This document shows, one piece after another, positions 33,921 through 46,180 of a stretch of 64,000 nucleotides of DNA (position 1 is its first letter; each line of letters begins with the position of its first letter). This DNA is from Persicaria tinctoria (Eukaryota > Streptophyta > Magnoliopsida > Caryophyllales > Polygonaceae), in assembly GCA_037127255.1 (NCBI GenBank), contig JBANSL010000013.1, positions 68,627,188-68,691,187 on the forward strand, read 5' to 3'. The notes under the pieces are model-generated. The model was given only the letters and a program-made list of their open reading frames with translations, did not search any database and was not told the DNA's origin. A program made the position numbers and the translations under genes.

Positions 33921-35092
33921 CCTCCCCTTAATTCAAGGTTTCTCATGCCAATCTTCTCAACAAAATACTCATGCTTTGCTCCACACAAAGCCTTGGTGAA
34001 CAGATCTGCATTCTGTTCATTAGTTCCACAAAATTTCAACACAACTTTACTCTTTGCTACCAATTCTCGAATGAAATGGTGTTGCACATCTATGTGCTTT
34101 GTTCTGGCATGGAAAGTTGGATTCTTTGTCATGGCTATGGCTGATTTGTTGTCGAACCAGATCTCCATAGCTTCTCTTTGCTCAATTCCAAAATCAGACA
34201 ACAATTTCCCTAGCCACAATGCTTGTCTTGCAGCTGCACCAGCTGCTACATACTCAGCTTCTGAGGATGATAGAGCCACAATCTCTTGCTTATTAGAGCT
34301 CCATGTGATGGCACCTGATCCAAACCCAAACACAGACCCTGAAGTGCTCTTCCTGTCATCTATACAGCCTGCCCAATCACTGTCTGTATAGCCTTGCAGC
34401 TTGAAATCTTTCACATTTTCATACCAAATTCCCAACTGTAGGGTCCCTGCTACATACTTTAGTATCCTCTTTGCAGCTCCCATGTGCTGCTTTGTTGGCT
34501 CATGATTATACCTGGATACAACACTCACACAATAGGCAATGTCTGGCCTAGTATGAGTAAGATAATTCAAGCCTCCCACAAGGCTTCTGTAGCACTTTTC
34601 ATCTGCCTTCTCAGTACCATCCATCCTCTGCAGCTTCTCATTCATGTTCATTGGAGTGTGAGCAATCTCACACTTTTCCAACTGAAATTTCTTCAAGAGA
34701 TCTCGGGCATATTTTTCTTGGCACAAAAACACACCTTCTCCACTTTGCTTCACCTCTAGCCCAAGAAAATACTGAAGTAATCCCATATCTGTCATCTCAA
34801 ATTTCTTCATCATGGCACTCTTGAACTGTTCTAACATCTCTTGTGAATTGCTCAAGTAGATGATGTCATCTACATACAAACACACAATAATGAACTCCCC
34901 TTTTCTTCCCTTCTTGACATAAAGGGTTGGCTCATTTTCACTTCTCACAAACTGATTTCTTAGAAAGAAATCATCTATCTTGATGTACCAAGCTCTAGGA
35001 GCTTGCTTGAGCCCATATAGTGCCTTCTTTAATTTGTACACCTTGAATTCATCACCTTTTTTTTCATATCCCAAAGGTTGCTCCACAAACAC
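33911..35092 (-). pseudogene. Tork-like element: reverse transcriptase core and RNase H
   Basis: The 393-residue frame continues the RT with GLKQAPRAWY and the catalytic CLYVDDIIYLSN. RNase H then has YTDSDWAGC, RKSTSGSVF, SSSEAEYVA and the terminal NEQNADLFTKALC. All catalytic acids seen are retained. An in-frame TAA at 35099-35101 separates it from the RT N-terminus. Confidence 0.93.
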
Positions 35093-35098
35093 TTCTTC

Positions 35099-35356
35099 TT
35101 ATAGCTCACCATTCAGAAATGCTGATTTAACATCTAACTGAAAAATAGGTAGCTTCCACTGAGCTGCCAATGCTAGCACAACTCTTACTGTCTCTAACCT
35201 TGCTACAGGTGAAAAGGTTTCTTCATAATCTATCCCTTCTTGCTGTGAGTATCCCTTAGCCACAAGCCTTGCCTTGTGCTTTTGAATACTTCCATCTGTG
35301 TTGTACTTGGTCCTAAATACCCATTTAAGGCCAATAACATTCTTTCCCTCAGGCAA
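35099..35356 (-). pseudogene. Tork-like element: reverse transcriptase N-terminus
   Basis: An 85-residue piece reads [39 protein letters not shown] and [12 protein letters not shown], the fingers and first catalytic Asp of copia RT. It is bounded by an in-frame TAG upstream (expected Trp) and TAA downstream (expected Glu or Lys). Confidence 0.9.
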
Positions 35357-35368
35357 ATCACTAAGCTC

Positions 35369-36115
35369 CTAGGTGTCATTCTTTATAATGGCTTTCATCT
35401 CTTCATTCATAGCTTGTTGCCACTGGTTCTCACCCTTTGCTTCATCAAAGCTCACTGGATCTGTTGCAAGCAATGCAAAGCCAACTCTCACTGTTCTGTC
35501 ATACACCTCAGCAAGTGGTCTCATCTTTCTAGGAGGAGAGTCACTTGAAGAACTTGAAGAAGAACCACCATGACTGCTTGATGAACTTGCAAGATCAGAG
35601 GGAGTTGATGGTGTTGCTGGTGTACTTGGAGTTGAGCCATCACTGTCACTGAACTCTTCACCTTGATCAGTCTCCTCATCTGTACTGTCTAGAGAGATCA
35701 ACTCGTGCAACCCATCTCCTTTCTCACCTTTCTTCCATTCCCACTTACTGCCTTCATCAAAAACCACATTCCTGCTAATAATTACTCTCCCATTTGCAGG
35801 ATTGAACAACTTATATGCTTTTGATTGTGAAGCATATCCAATGAAAAAGCACTTCTCTGCCTTGTCATCTAATTTCTGTCTCAAGTTGACCAAAGTATAT
35901 GCTACACAGCCAAACACTTTCAAATGATCAACTCTTGGCTTTCTTCCCTTCAACACTTCATATGGAGTTCTGTTCAACACAACCTTTGTTGGAGAAATAT
36001 TCAACAAGTACATTGCAGTTGCTACTGCTTCACACCAAAACTTGTTTGGAACTCCCTTGGCCTTCATCATGCTTCTGGCCATCTCAACAACAGTTCTATT
36101 CTTTCTCTTTGCCAC
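35369..36115 (-). pseudogene. Tork-like element: integrase C-terminus and linker
   Basis: This 248-residue frame starts right after a TAA where relatives have Gln. The third catalytic acid of the integrase DDE triad, expected as Glu in the NGVAERKNRT motif, reads Lys here (AKRKNRT), so catalysis is lost independently of the stop. TAYLLN-like and RTPYEVLKGRKP motifs, the GYASQSKAYKLF domain and an acidic Ser-rich linker follow. Confidence 0.9.
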
Positions 36116-36121
36116 TCCATT

Positions 36122-38044
36122 TTACTCAGGAGTGTATGAGGCTGTTAAATCTCTTCTAATCCCATTCTCATAACAGAACTCATTGAATTCATTTGATAAG
36201 AATTCACCTCCTCTATCAGTTCTGAGAGCCTTGATCTTGCTCTCCAACTGATTCTCAATCATCACTCTAAATCTTTTGAAGTTTGAGAAAGCTTCAGACT
36301 TATGCTTTTGAAAAAACACCCAGCTCATCCTGCTATAATCATCTGTTATCATCAAAAAATACTTACTTCCTCCTATAGATTTTGTTTGCATTGGTCCACA
36401 AAGATCTGCATGTAGCAACTCTAAGCACTGAGTTGCTCTCCAAGCTGATCCACTTGGAAAGGATCCTCGGAGCTGCTTACCATACACACACCCTTCACAA
36501 AACTCTAGATCATTGATCTTAGGCAGACCTTGAACCATTTCTTTTGCACCCAACATCTTCAAACTCTGCATATTTAGATGTCCATACCTCTGATGCCACA
36601 ATTCAGATTCTTCTACACTCTTGACTGCCATTGCCTTGCTCACATCTGAAGCTAAGTTAATAGGAAACATCCTATTAGCAGTCATTGACACACTAACTAC
36701 TATGTGACCTGTCTTCTTTTCTCTGATCACACATTTATCTTCATCAAACAACAAGGAGAAACCACTTTGCTGCAACTGTCCAACACTCAATAAATTATGA
36801 GCTAGACCAGGCACAAACTGAACATCACATAATGCCTTTTCTCCACCCTGCTCACTAGCAATTGTCACTGCGCCTTTCCCTTCAACTTGCAGCACTTTAT
36901 CATCTCCAAGTCTCACCTTACTTCTCTTGGTTTCATCAAGCTCCTTGAACATTTTTCTTGAGCTTGACATGTGGTTTGAGCAACCACTATCCAAGTACCA
37001 CATAGCAGATCCTTTCTCTTCAGTGGTGGTAAGAGCCATGAACAGCTTCTCCTCTTTGTCTACATTTTCTGAGAAATTTGCCCCTTTGCTTTCATTTTCT
37101 TGCTTGTCCCAGCACTGAGCTTCCTTATGCCCATATCTCTTGCAATAGTAACATTTAATGTTACTCCTGTAAGATCTTGAATCACTGTGATTTCCTCTTG
37201 AGGAATCCTTCCACTGATCTCTACCATTCTCACTTCCTTGACCTCTTCCTTGACCATTAGAAGAGCTTCTTCCTTGACCTCTTCCACCACGACCTCTGCT
37301 ATTACCTCTGTAACCACCTCTTCCTCTATGGCCACCTCTGTAACCACCTCTATTTGAAGAGCTCTCACCTTTGCTCTTTGAAATTTCATCCTTGACTTGA
37401 AGCAATTTCTCCTCCTTGACATCACTGCCTCTACTTAGCCTTTCTTCATGTGCATGAAGAGAGCTAGTCAACTCTTCAAATCTATAAACTGCCAGGTCCT
37501 TAGACTCTTCTATTGCAGCTACTACATGATCAAATTTCTTTGTAAGGCTCCTCAAAACCTTACTCACAACCTTCTCATTACTAACCTCTTCACCATAGGT
37601 TCTCATGTGGTTCACAATACCTGTGACTCTTGACAAGTAGGCCTGCACTGATTCCTTGTCTTGCATCACCAAGGTTTCAAAATCTCTTCTAAGATATTGA
37701 AGCTTCACTGTGATGACCCTTCTGTCACCCATATACTCTTGCTTCAACACGTCCCAAGCATCATGTGATGTCTGAGAGGCTGCTATCCTTGGGAACACCT
37801 CATCATCCAAGGCTGACTGTATCATGAACAAGGCCTTGGAGTCCTTCTTCCTCTTCTCTCTCAGCTGTTGACCTGGCTCACCAACAGCATTGTCCTCGAA
37901 ACCTTGATCCACCAAGTTCCAAACTTCCTGAGACTTGAAGAGGGTTGTCATCTTCAAGCTCCAAAAGTGGTAGTTCACACCTTTGAACATAGGCAATTGA
38001 GGATTGCCAACACCACTGCTTCCATTGTTCTGCATATTGAACAA
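36122..38044 (-). pseudogene. Tork-like element: gag, protease, pre-integrase, integrase start
   Basis: This is an unbroken frame of 640 residues. Gag core spans residues ~20-190, an Arg/Gly-rich stretch ~234-270, and a zinc knuckle 298-311 (CYYCKRYGHKEAQC). Retropepsin has its catalytic Asp at ~352 (WYLDSGCSNHMS). Pre-integrase LWHQRYGHLN is at ~482-491. The first two integrase acids are Asp ~546 (LLHADLCGP) and Asp ~610 (LRTDRGGEF). It starts about 80 bases inside the primer site. The Gly/Arg box is larger than in typical Tnt1 gag. Confidence 0.93.
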
Positions 38045-38125
38045 TGTCTCTCACACCTTGTGTTTCCCTGTGTTTGCCTTACTTCACTCAACCCGACACT
38101 CAACCCCAGCAAGAGCACTGCTCTT

Positions 38126-38138
38126 GGCTCTGATACCA
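38126..38138 (-). other. Primer-binding site (tRNA-Met type) of Tork-like element
   Basis: The minus strand reads TGGTATCAGAGCC, two bases inside the 5' LTR. Confidence 0.93.
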
Positions 38139-38140
38139 AC

Positions 38141-38560
38141 TGTTGGAACACAGATTGTGTATCACACAACACACCCAACACAGATTCGAGGACAAGGTTA
38201 CTAGGAAGAACACAAAACTCTTGCACACACACTTGACAGTTTTTCCACACAAACCACAACTCATTGATTGATTCACATTTAACAACTAAGACTATTACAA
38301 AGCAAAGATAACTGGATAAAACTGACATCTTAACCCACTTCCCCACTAACACATTTCCTAGGAAGTGATTCAAAACAAAGAAACTAACTCCAACTGTCTT
38401 ACTAATCGATATTGACAAAACTGTGTCAATATCGACTAACCAACTACCACACTAGACTAACACACATTGCTGATACTCTATCTCGACAAAGCCTAAGACC
38501 TCCAGCTGAACAAAGCTTTACAGCTTGCTTGAACCTTGGATTAGCAACCATCATTCAACA
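38141..38560 (-). repeat. 5' LTR of Tork-like element
   Basis: Same length as its partner, about 10 substitutions, ends TGTTGGAACA and TTCAACA. Confidence 0.95.
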
Positions 38561-38569
38561 TATATCTCT

Positions 38570-39930
38570 GTTTACATCAAGAGTTATTACGAATATGAAT
38601 CTATTAATGAAGCATGCAACTCTTCAACTAGATCGATGATCAACTTATAACTCTCCCACCCTAAAGTCAAATGAGAACGGCCCATCACTACAAGAGCGGA
38701 CAAGAATCGGCCGGAACTCGATAGGTCATGTAGGGCAAACTCCTACAGGGGCCCCTAGTATAATGTATGTGTTAGTATTATTAATTTATTATTATACTAC
38801 TTTGAGACAAAAAAAAAAAATTTACTCCGTATTATACAATTATACTATTTAGTATTAGGAGAATGCTGAATTTAATAAAAGGCCATTGAACATATTGTAA
38901 CTAAAAGATAAAAATAATAAATGATATATACAAAATAAGGGGATGTAGTCAATATACAACAACTAAAAAAAAAACAAGAATCGTGCATAATAGGTGCGCA
39001 TAAAAAAAAGTTTTATTAGGGCATCCCCCGTAGGATATAATGTTAGGGGGGAATAAATATTATCTTTTGTCGTATATTATACGATTTTATCATTCACTCC
39101 ATAGGTCAATTTCGACAAGCTAAACTATCTATAAATACCAATGTAATCATGAACTTTCACATCTCATTTCCGTCATTTGATTATATCTTTATAATCCTTT
39201 CGTTTTGAATCAACAATGAATTGATCATCTCAAACCTCATCATCTAACTCATCAAATGAAAGTATTGAGATTTCTAATTCTATCTTCAATAGTTGGTAGC
39301 TTCATTTTGTACTTGTTTTTTTTATTTGTTAGTATTTCAAGCAACAAATATTTATTTTCGATGTATAACTTTAATGAATCTATAATAAAAAAGATTAATG
39401 TTATTTTCTAAAAATATTATTTATGCAATGATAATTTAAATATGTTAAATATTATTGTCATATCGAACAACGCTTAAATATCTTTACAATATCATAATTA
39501 ACTTTCATTTTTAGTTAGAAATCATAATTATATAATATATAGATTTATAATTGTATTATCTATAGATTATATAAATATTAAACAATTATAAATAAATAAA
39601 TAATCACATTTTCTCTTCCAAAACAGAAAGTCAAATTTAGCATTTCATTTGAAAATAGATCAAAAACAAAAATGTCAAATTGAGTTTTGGCTTATGATGG
39701 GAGCAAAATTAAGCTAAAACTCAATGTTTACCCTACGGTGGAAGATGTCCTTGGGAATTGGATATTCGAATCTCGACCCTTAATTGAAGATCTGAGTGCA
39801 AGTTTTGAGAAGAAGCATTTGACTCATTATTTGTTTATGGCAAAAAATATTCACATCTGAAAAATTAAAACAACTACAAAGTGGTATTTCACGGAATGTA
39901 GGATATGTGGATTAAAACATATCCATCTTT
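38570..39930 (+). repeat. Segment S1b: copy of sequence at 61040-61510, with a ~1-kb insertion
   Basis: 38600-38730 (GAAGCATGCAACTCTTCAAC and onward) and 39760-39930 (TTGAAGATCTGAGTGCAAG and onward) match 61050-61230 and 61330-61510 in order. About 1 kb at 38730-39760 is extra. Within it, AGGGCATCCCCCGTAGG (~39018) and CCCTACGGTGG...ATGTCCTT (~39729) form probable ends of a MITE. Otherwise AT-rich and noncoding. Confidence 0.7.
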
Positions 39931-40379
39931 CCTTTAGAGAGGAACTTGGAAAGATAATGAAGAGAGAGAAAGTGATTGAGAGAGAAAGTCTCCGAACCAT
40001 CGAAAACCTTAAAACGGGACCTCATTGTCGACGCTGCCGCCTAAAGAGCGCATGATCCACCCACAAGAAGAACCGCTGCTTCAGGATGCTCAATATCTCT
40101 AAAAAAAATTCTCTAGAATGAAGCTCCAAAGTGGGGGAAAATGATGAAGAAGACTGAGTCCTACCACGAGTATAGATCGGGAATGGCATGCCCAAAGTTC
40201 TCCCCTCTAGTATCAAGGGGAGATTGGCGAGAGGGTTTCTCGACCAAATAAGTTTATAGTCAAGACCCCTCTATAGGATAGTGGAGTCAGATTTGTCCTC
40301 GGGAGAGAAGCCAACGGTTCTAGGTTTAGTTAGTTTCGGGGTTCGGGAATAACGGGAAAAGGTGTAAGGTTGCTATCGA
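39931..40379. other. Unassigned sequence, less AT-rich
   Basis: No recognised gene. A short minus-strand frame (40022-40216) shows no known motif. Confidence 0.25.
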
Positions 40380-41790
40380 CGTCGGCTAAGAGTTGGTCGA
40401 TATCGAGGGATGGAAAGGGAAGTGGTGTTTGGTGTCGAGTAGAATTTGTGTAGAAATTAAAATAACAAAATAAAATAATAAAGGTGCAAACTTCCAAGGT
40501 TAGAGATTACCACAACAATAAACATATGTGTAAATTATAAATCACATAAACATGCATGCTTTATATCAAATAACTTTCGTTATTCACAAATAGAAATATA
40601 GAGGCTCTCGCATAAACTCTAAGTGTTACTACACCTTTTTGATAATTAATCCAAATTTATAACAAGATCACTTTCTTTTCAATATCAGAAATAAGGATCA
40701 TATCTACTACTCTCGTAGAAGAATTATGCATATAGGATAAAAGATGATAAAGAAACTAACTTTAACATAAAATAAAATTCTAAACTTACAACCATGCAAT
40801 CGCCTCTTTCCTTCTCTCTCTCCTCTCTCGCCTCCTCTACCTCTTCTCTCATTGCGCCCGAAGACAACTTGGCTTGAATGAATGAAAAACCAGCCCCTAG
40901 GGCTTTATTTATAGTGCTCAACCCTGGCTATTCTATGATAGAAAAGCTCTATCTATATCTACTTTCTATCTATCTAAATCTAAGGATAAAAGTTTGCTAA
41001 ATAAAAATAATTAAAATAATTAAAATATCCTAGGTAAATATGAAATTCACCAAGTAGGATAGATGTCCTTCAAAGTTGATAAAAATCTCTTTCTTCATGT
41101 GCAAGTAAAGGCCACTCGGATTGGACTCTACAGCGTCACTCGATATCGACCAAAATGGGTCGATATCAACTCGTCTTCATTTATGCTCGATCTTCACTCG
41201 ACATCGGGTCTTCTGGTCAATTTCCGGTGAGTTCCAATCGATATCGAGTGACATGACTCGATATCGACTGCTTCTTCAGTCAAAATGCTTTGTGTTCTTC
41301 AAGAGACTCGATTCCTGGTGAGACTCCACTCGATATCGCATTATAGGAATCGATATCGGGTCACCTTGGTCGGTTTCGAGTGCACTGTCAATTTTCAGCA
41401 TTCTGCTCCGTTTTGAAACGCACCTTCCCGAGTTCTCGTTCATTCGATTGATGCATATGAGTATGCGTTGGAAATCTCTTTTCGAGAGCTACAACTCCCA
41501 TGAAGACATCAGAACTTGATTCAAAATGATGAATGGTGAAAAGTGGGGATATCTCCAGTTACACCATCTTGTGCTCTTCCTTAGCTTCTCCAATGTCTTC
41601 ATGACTTTCCTTTAATATCCAAAATGCGTCCGATTTCTGCGAAATTAAACAGAAACTTGTGTAGACCTCCAGATATTGTAAATAAACACAAACTACACAA
41701 ATTTCATGCTTTCCCAATATAAAAGTATAATATCTAGACAGAAATCGAAGTAAAAGTATATGCAAAACATGGCAAATTGAGCGCACATCA
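40380..41790 (-). repeat. 3' LTR of Athila-like element 2 (left boundary approximate)
   Basis: It is colinear with the LTR of element 1 from the ATAACTTTCGTTA block through CCCCTAGGGCTTTATTTATA to the end. A zone of CTCGATATCGA palindromes (41130-41400) takes the place of the TCGATCTCGA palindromes of element 1. The right end is followed by the polypurine and hairpin motif. Confidence 0.75.
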
Positions 41791-42830
41791 ACACTCCATA
41801 CTTAAGCCTCCTTGTCCTCAAACAATACTTTTCAATGTCATATAGGGGAAGAAATAAAACTCTCAACATCATAGATCCATTCTCATATAACTCTGCAATC
41901 AATTACCATCCTCGAAAAGGTACTAGTGTCACCAAATCCATGCATGTCAATAAAAGCAACATCTACACGCAAAAGGAGGGTAATGCAAAAATAATTCATA
42001 TGTAACATAGCATTAATAATTAAGAGGACTTTATTTAAGCTAAAAATGAGTAGATTGGTAAGGGGCTAAAAGTGGGATATATTTGGCCATGCGGTGCTAA
42101 TGATCCGGGGAAATTGAGTGATTTTCAAACTTTTCATACATCATTCCTTCATCCTTTGATTTCTCACATTTCTCTCGCCGCTCATTGCTTTTTTCACTTA
42201 TAATGTTTTTACTTCTCTAACCTCCGCACTGACTTCTCGCGAGTCACAAACATGGGTGTCATGAATGGCCCCAGATACTTATAGTGCTTCAGACTCCTCA
42301 CCTTGGCATCCCATCCTGCGGAACTAACATCTCAACGCAAGCAGGGTCGATCTACCTTTATTTCATGAGGTGACCAGATTTTCTTTCACTCATTAAATTT
42401 TCCATAAAATCTTATTCATCCTGCCAAACTCCAAATAATGATACAACACAACAACCATATAATAATCTCCATAATATGACATCAATTTCTCAACATATAT
42501 ACTCCCCGGATGGGTAATAAGGTGAAGAAATAGGCAATATTTAGATCATGTGGAGCAATATATGAAATATGGCAAATAATATGGCTTTTGTGATGCAAAT
42601 AAGCATAAGTATGGCTAGGAATATATATAAAATTGAGCATTGTATGGAAAATATAAAGTCCCCCATCCTCTTATTGTGCAAATATGGAGAAAACAATTTC
42701 AATGTGGGTGATAAAAATAAACTTTGGATGAAAACATGAAGCATATAGATGAATAGACATATCCAAAGTACCATGTATAGAACAAATATGGAGAAATATT
42801 GAATATATACAACCACTATGCTAGAATGTT
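41791..42830 (-). mobile_element. Element 2: 3' noncoding internal region, truncated
   Basis: It matches 282-1130 of element 1: CTCCATACTTAAGCC, a degraded hairpin (CTTG, TCCT, CAAAC), the GCGAGTCACAAACATGGGTG block at 42239-42272, and the CCCCGGATGGG blocks near 42500. No coding part remains, and the match fades after about 42830. Confidence 0.7.
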
Positions 42831-43629
42831 TTTTTTTATCATGAAAAAATTCGAGATCAGACAAACCTGAACCTCGAAGGCCGACAAGTAGAATGTTTTT
42901 TTGATTTCCCATGGTAATATTTAATATATATTAGATTATTTGTAATTACTTAATTAGTGCAATTAATATATGGTGCTTTCACCCAACTTTAGTTAGATAG
43001 TTATATTGTTAATTTTTTTAATAGATGACGTACATGGTACATTGTTAATTTTTTGAAGTAATGCCATGCTATGATGGGTGGGTAAATTTTTTAAAATTAA
43101 CGACAACTTTTGTTTAATTAAAATCATTATATACAACAGTTGATTTAAAAAAAAACAGTTTTTCTTCTTTGATCACTTCTAACAATTAACATAAGGACTA
43201 TTGACACGATGTTAAAATAATTATTGACAAGATGAATTCTACTAAATTGCACACCAAAGTCCTTCTCATTTATTTAGTAGACTTATGGTTAAGGTTAGGA
43301 TTAGGGTATGATGTGAGGGTGATGAGCCGCAAGTGATTACGATTAGGAATCCCAAGAAATTATTATCAGTACTTTGTAGTTTTGAATTGCTCCTTAATTG
43401 AAATCCATATCACAAAAATCAAGCAATATATTGTTGCCCTCTTCTTCTTCCTCTTGGACGTACTGCTTCATATCCGAGTGTGCCGACATTATGCCTCTTT
43501 GAATTGCAATGCTGTGCACCACCACGTAACACTCCCACCCCATTTGCTCTGCTTCTTATTCTACTGCTCGAGATCAAGTGAGGATTCAAATGGAGATGAA
43601 ATATACACCCTAAGGGATGTGTACACACA
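42831..43629. other. Unassigned sequence
   Basis: No recognised gene or transposon end. A 94-codon plus-strand frame at 43382-43666 has no known motif and overlaps an antisense frame. It may be transposase debris. Confidence 0.25.
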
Positions 43630-43847
43630 CAGTGGCGGAGCTAGGATAAAATCCAAGACCATTTAAATCTGTTCCCTCCCCTTTACCAATTGAGCTAGAT
43701 AACAATTCTATTTCAAAAATCCCTTAAAAATCTTATATTACCTTAAATATACTACTAAATATATGTAAAAAAAATTATTTTTTTTTTGTATTTTTTTCCG
43801 GCCAGGGGGTGCTCGAGCAACCTCGAGCACCCCCAGCTCCTCCCTTG
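43630..43847. mobile_element. Small hAT-like MITE
   Basis: The ends CAGTGGCGGAGCTAGG and (inverse) CAAGGGAGGAGCTGGG match. The flanks TACACACA and TACCCAAA agree at 6 of 8 positions. Near the right end is a perfect 13-bp inverted repeat (43805-43817 GGGGGTGCTCGAG and its complement at 43822-43834) with a 4-base loop. Confidence 0.65.
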
Positions 43848-44058
43848 TACCCAAAAATCGCGCCCTCCCAATCGCCGCCACCGGCCTCCCAATTGCCCCC
43901 TTCACCTCCTCCCTTTGCCCGGAAACATCCTCGTCTCACTCGAAATTCGCCCTCAACGACGTCGTTGGGCCGCGGCAGTAATATGGTGGCTCTGGTATCC
44001 TGTGCTTCCGAGGAGAATCCCTAATTAGAACCAGAGAAAGGAATACGTTTAATTAGTA
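43848..44058. other. GC-richer stretch between two MITEs
   Basis: About 200 bases rich in CCGCC words with a short plus-strand frame. It may be a captured exon fragment, but no family is recognised. Confidence 0.25.
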
Positions 44059-44301
44059 CTCTCTCCGTTCGGAAAAATTTGTCATTTTAGCTTCTTTTCA
44101 CAAGTTTTAAGGCAATTAACAAATGTACTAATTTACCATTAATTATTACCCTTCATTTTTACTTTATCGAAAACTACAACTAACAAAAAATCAATCATAT
44201 CAAGGACATTTTTTTTAAGTGAATGACAAAATATTTAAAATAATAAATTTTTTTAACAAAAATAACATCTTAAAATGACAAATTTTGCCAAACGGAGGGA
44301 G
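44059..44301. mobile_element. Stowaway-like MITE
   Basis: 243 bp with ends CTCTCTCCGTTCGG and CCAAACGGAGGGAG inverted, subterminal TTTGTCATTTTA against TAAAATGACAAA, and TA duplications. Confidence 0.92.
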
Positions 44302-44529
44302 TATATTAACTTGGTGAGTGTATCCCACACACGTACAATTGGTTGAGAGTATGTTTAATTAAAACTACATGCATCTCTACTCTTCACTTAGACCAAAGAC
44401 CCATATTTCCGAGAGGCGAGAGGACGGTACAATCATATGGGTGTCTTTGCATGTCAATCAAACGTAACCGATCCATAATGGATTTTTTTTTATATATTCA
44501 CTAAAAAATAATTATTTACAATAATATTC
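44302..44529. other. Unassigned AT-rich sequence
   Basis: No feature recognised. Confidence 0.3.
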
Positions 44530-44761
44530 TGTTATGACCCGTAGGTCGGTAGGTGAAGGTTTAACCCTTAAATGTTGAGATTGAGAGAGAAATGGGGGAA
44601 GAGAAGGAGATTTCAGAGAGATAGAGAGGAAGAAGGAGATAGGAGGAGAAATCTGATTCATTTCATTGATAACCCGTACATACCACATATGGGTATTTAT
44701 ACCACAATACCTCCAATTTCTACTAACTACAACACTCACCCTATATATCACAATCCTAACA
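44530..44761 (-). repeat. 3' LTR of RRM element copy 1
   Basis: TGTTATGACCC to CAATCCTAACA, with a GGGTATTTATACC TATA-like palindrome at ~44691-44703. Confidence 0.85.
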
Positions 44762-45206
44762 TTATCCGTCCCTTATAAAAAGCATTGACCTCAATGCTTA
44801 GGATGTAAAATGTGCTAATAGCTAGACTAATACACAATTACAATAGAAAGACACTAACAAACATTGTCTAGCTCTCTATGACAATAGTATTTTTTTTTTG
44901 GTAATCACTATGACAATAGTATGGTGATATTGGACAATGCTTCTAGCCTCCCCATGCTGATGTCATTAATGCTTTCCCATCATGTGCACCTCTTTACCAA
45001 TGTATCCTAGCAGCCCACACCAACAACTAGCAGTAGTACTGGTGCATTCATCCCGCTTCATCACTTGAACTAAAATGCTAGCTCTCCATAGCCACTTTTA
45101 AGTGCCAAACAATGTCCATTGTCCTGATATATATACACTCACCCTATATATCACAATCCTTAGTGCAACAACACCTCCCCACTGACATGCCAAAACACAT
45201 AAGCAA
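44762..45206 (-). other. 3' noncoding part of RRM element
   Basis: No coding sequence. It contains a short echo of the LTR end (CACTCACCCTATATATCACA at ~45145-45165). The minus strand next to the LTR reads AAGGGACGG, a possible polypurine tract. Confidence 0.5.
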
Positions 45207-45467
45207 CTATTTATGACAGCAACACAATTTGGGGCAATGAAAGCAATAAAATGGTCTCAGGACAGCAGCTTTCATCCAGAAAATTTGCAAGCTCGACTTC
45301 AATAGATCCCATGGATCAAAGATTAGTCTCACCCCAATATTTAGACCAAACCCCAGCTGCACATGAAGAGCAACACTAATGTATATATCTTTCCCTCTAT
45401 CGAAAAGCACCATGATTGGTTCTCTACTTGTTTCCTCAAGGTCTATTCGTCCTCTATCAAAAGGCAT
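45207..45467 (-). pseudogene. RRM element protein: C-terminal part
   Basis: An 86-residue frame, shifted relative to the upstream part at an A-rich run near 45470. It includes EPIMVLFDRGKDIYISVALH and LNIGVRLIFDPWDLL. The FD(P/R)G and LIFDPW words echo similar words in the upstream piece, suggesting a repeated domain. I do not recognise the family. It ends with a Cys-rich tail. Confidence 0.5.
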
Positions 45468-45472
45468 AAAAA

Positions 45473-45868
45473 TCAGCTGATTTTTTTTATGATTTTAAGA
45501 CTAGACATGACACCCTTGGTGATTCCTGGATCAAACACAAAACCAACACCCTTGCTGGCCTCTAAAAATAAGACCCCATGGCTGATTTCTACCCCACCAG
45601 GGTCAAATAGTTTGAATGCACTAGGAATTCTGACAAATTCACTCCAATTTATCCAAACATCAAACATCATCTTCCCCACCAAAAACGAATTCTCATGATT
45701 TGCTGGGTAAACTACTTGATTTTCAACAATTTGATCTGATTCTATTTCAACTGCCAACTCCCAAGGATAGATGATTACCTTTGAATGTTGTTTCAGTTCC
45801 TCAACGAGTCCCTGGGTTGGGTTTTCAACATCAAACTTAGTTCTGGATTCCTTGAAAATCTTTGGATG
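45473..45868 (-). pseudogene. RRM element protein: middle part
   Basis: In phase with the upstream acidic part after one TAG (45869-45871). It contains WINWSEFVRIPSAFKLFDPG, GVEISHGVLFLEASKG and GFVFDPGITKGVM, with two FDPG words. No known family is recognised. The codon pattern stays open for 130 codons, which argues for a formerly functional protein. Confidence 0.5.
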
Positions 45869-46180
45869 CTAGGAATCTATGTTGATTCCCCAGAAGATTG
45901 TTGGGTCTCCAACTTCTTCGATTTCAAGGGAGAAGTCACTGTCGCTGGTGGCTAGTGAGTTCTCTATCAAAGTTTGTTGACTCAAGACTTCACATGCTTC
46001 CTCTGAATTCAACGAAGCACCGATTTCTTGATTCACAACTGCAAGCGGGGCGTTGATTTGATCTTTGTTTGCAATCGAGGTTTCAGCCTCTTCTTGACAA
46101 CCTTGCACTTCATTGAAGATTGTGAAACTCGGCGTCTGCGTCCCGTGCTCATCCATTCCAAGTTCTTCAATTGGGAATAA
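45869..46180 (-). pseudogene. RRM element protein: acidic part after the MITE
   Basis: Acidic, low-complexity sequence rich in Glu, Ser and Asn (DSDFSLEIEEVGDPTIF). Its frame is in phase with the part before the MITE once the 386-bp insertion and one TAA duplicate are discounted, so this was one exon-less gene. Confidence 0.6.

Larger units (their letters stand above)
33501..38560 (-). mobile_element. Tork/Tnt1-like Ty1/copia element, nearly complete
   Basis: Two 420-bp LTRs (33501-33920 and 38141-38560) differ at about 10 positions (2.4%). A perfect TATAT target duplication lies at 33496-33500 and 38561-38565. A tRNA-Met primer site and a polypurine tract are in place. All copia domains occur in order in a single frame of about 1370 codons broken by only three stop codons. 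It is a recently silenced full-length copy. Confidence 0.96.
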
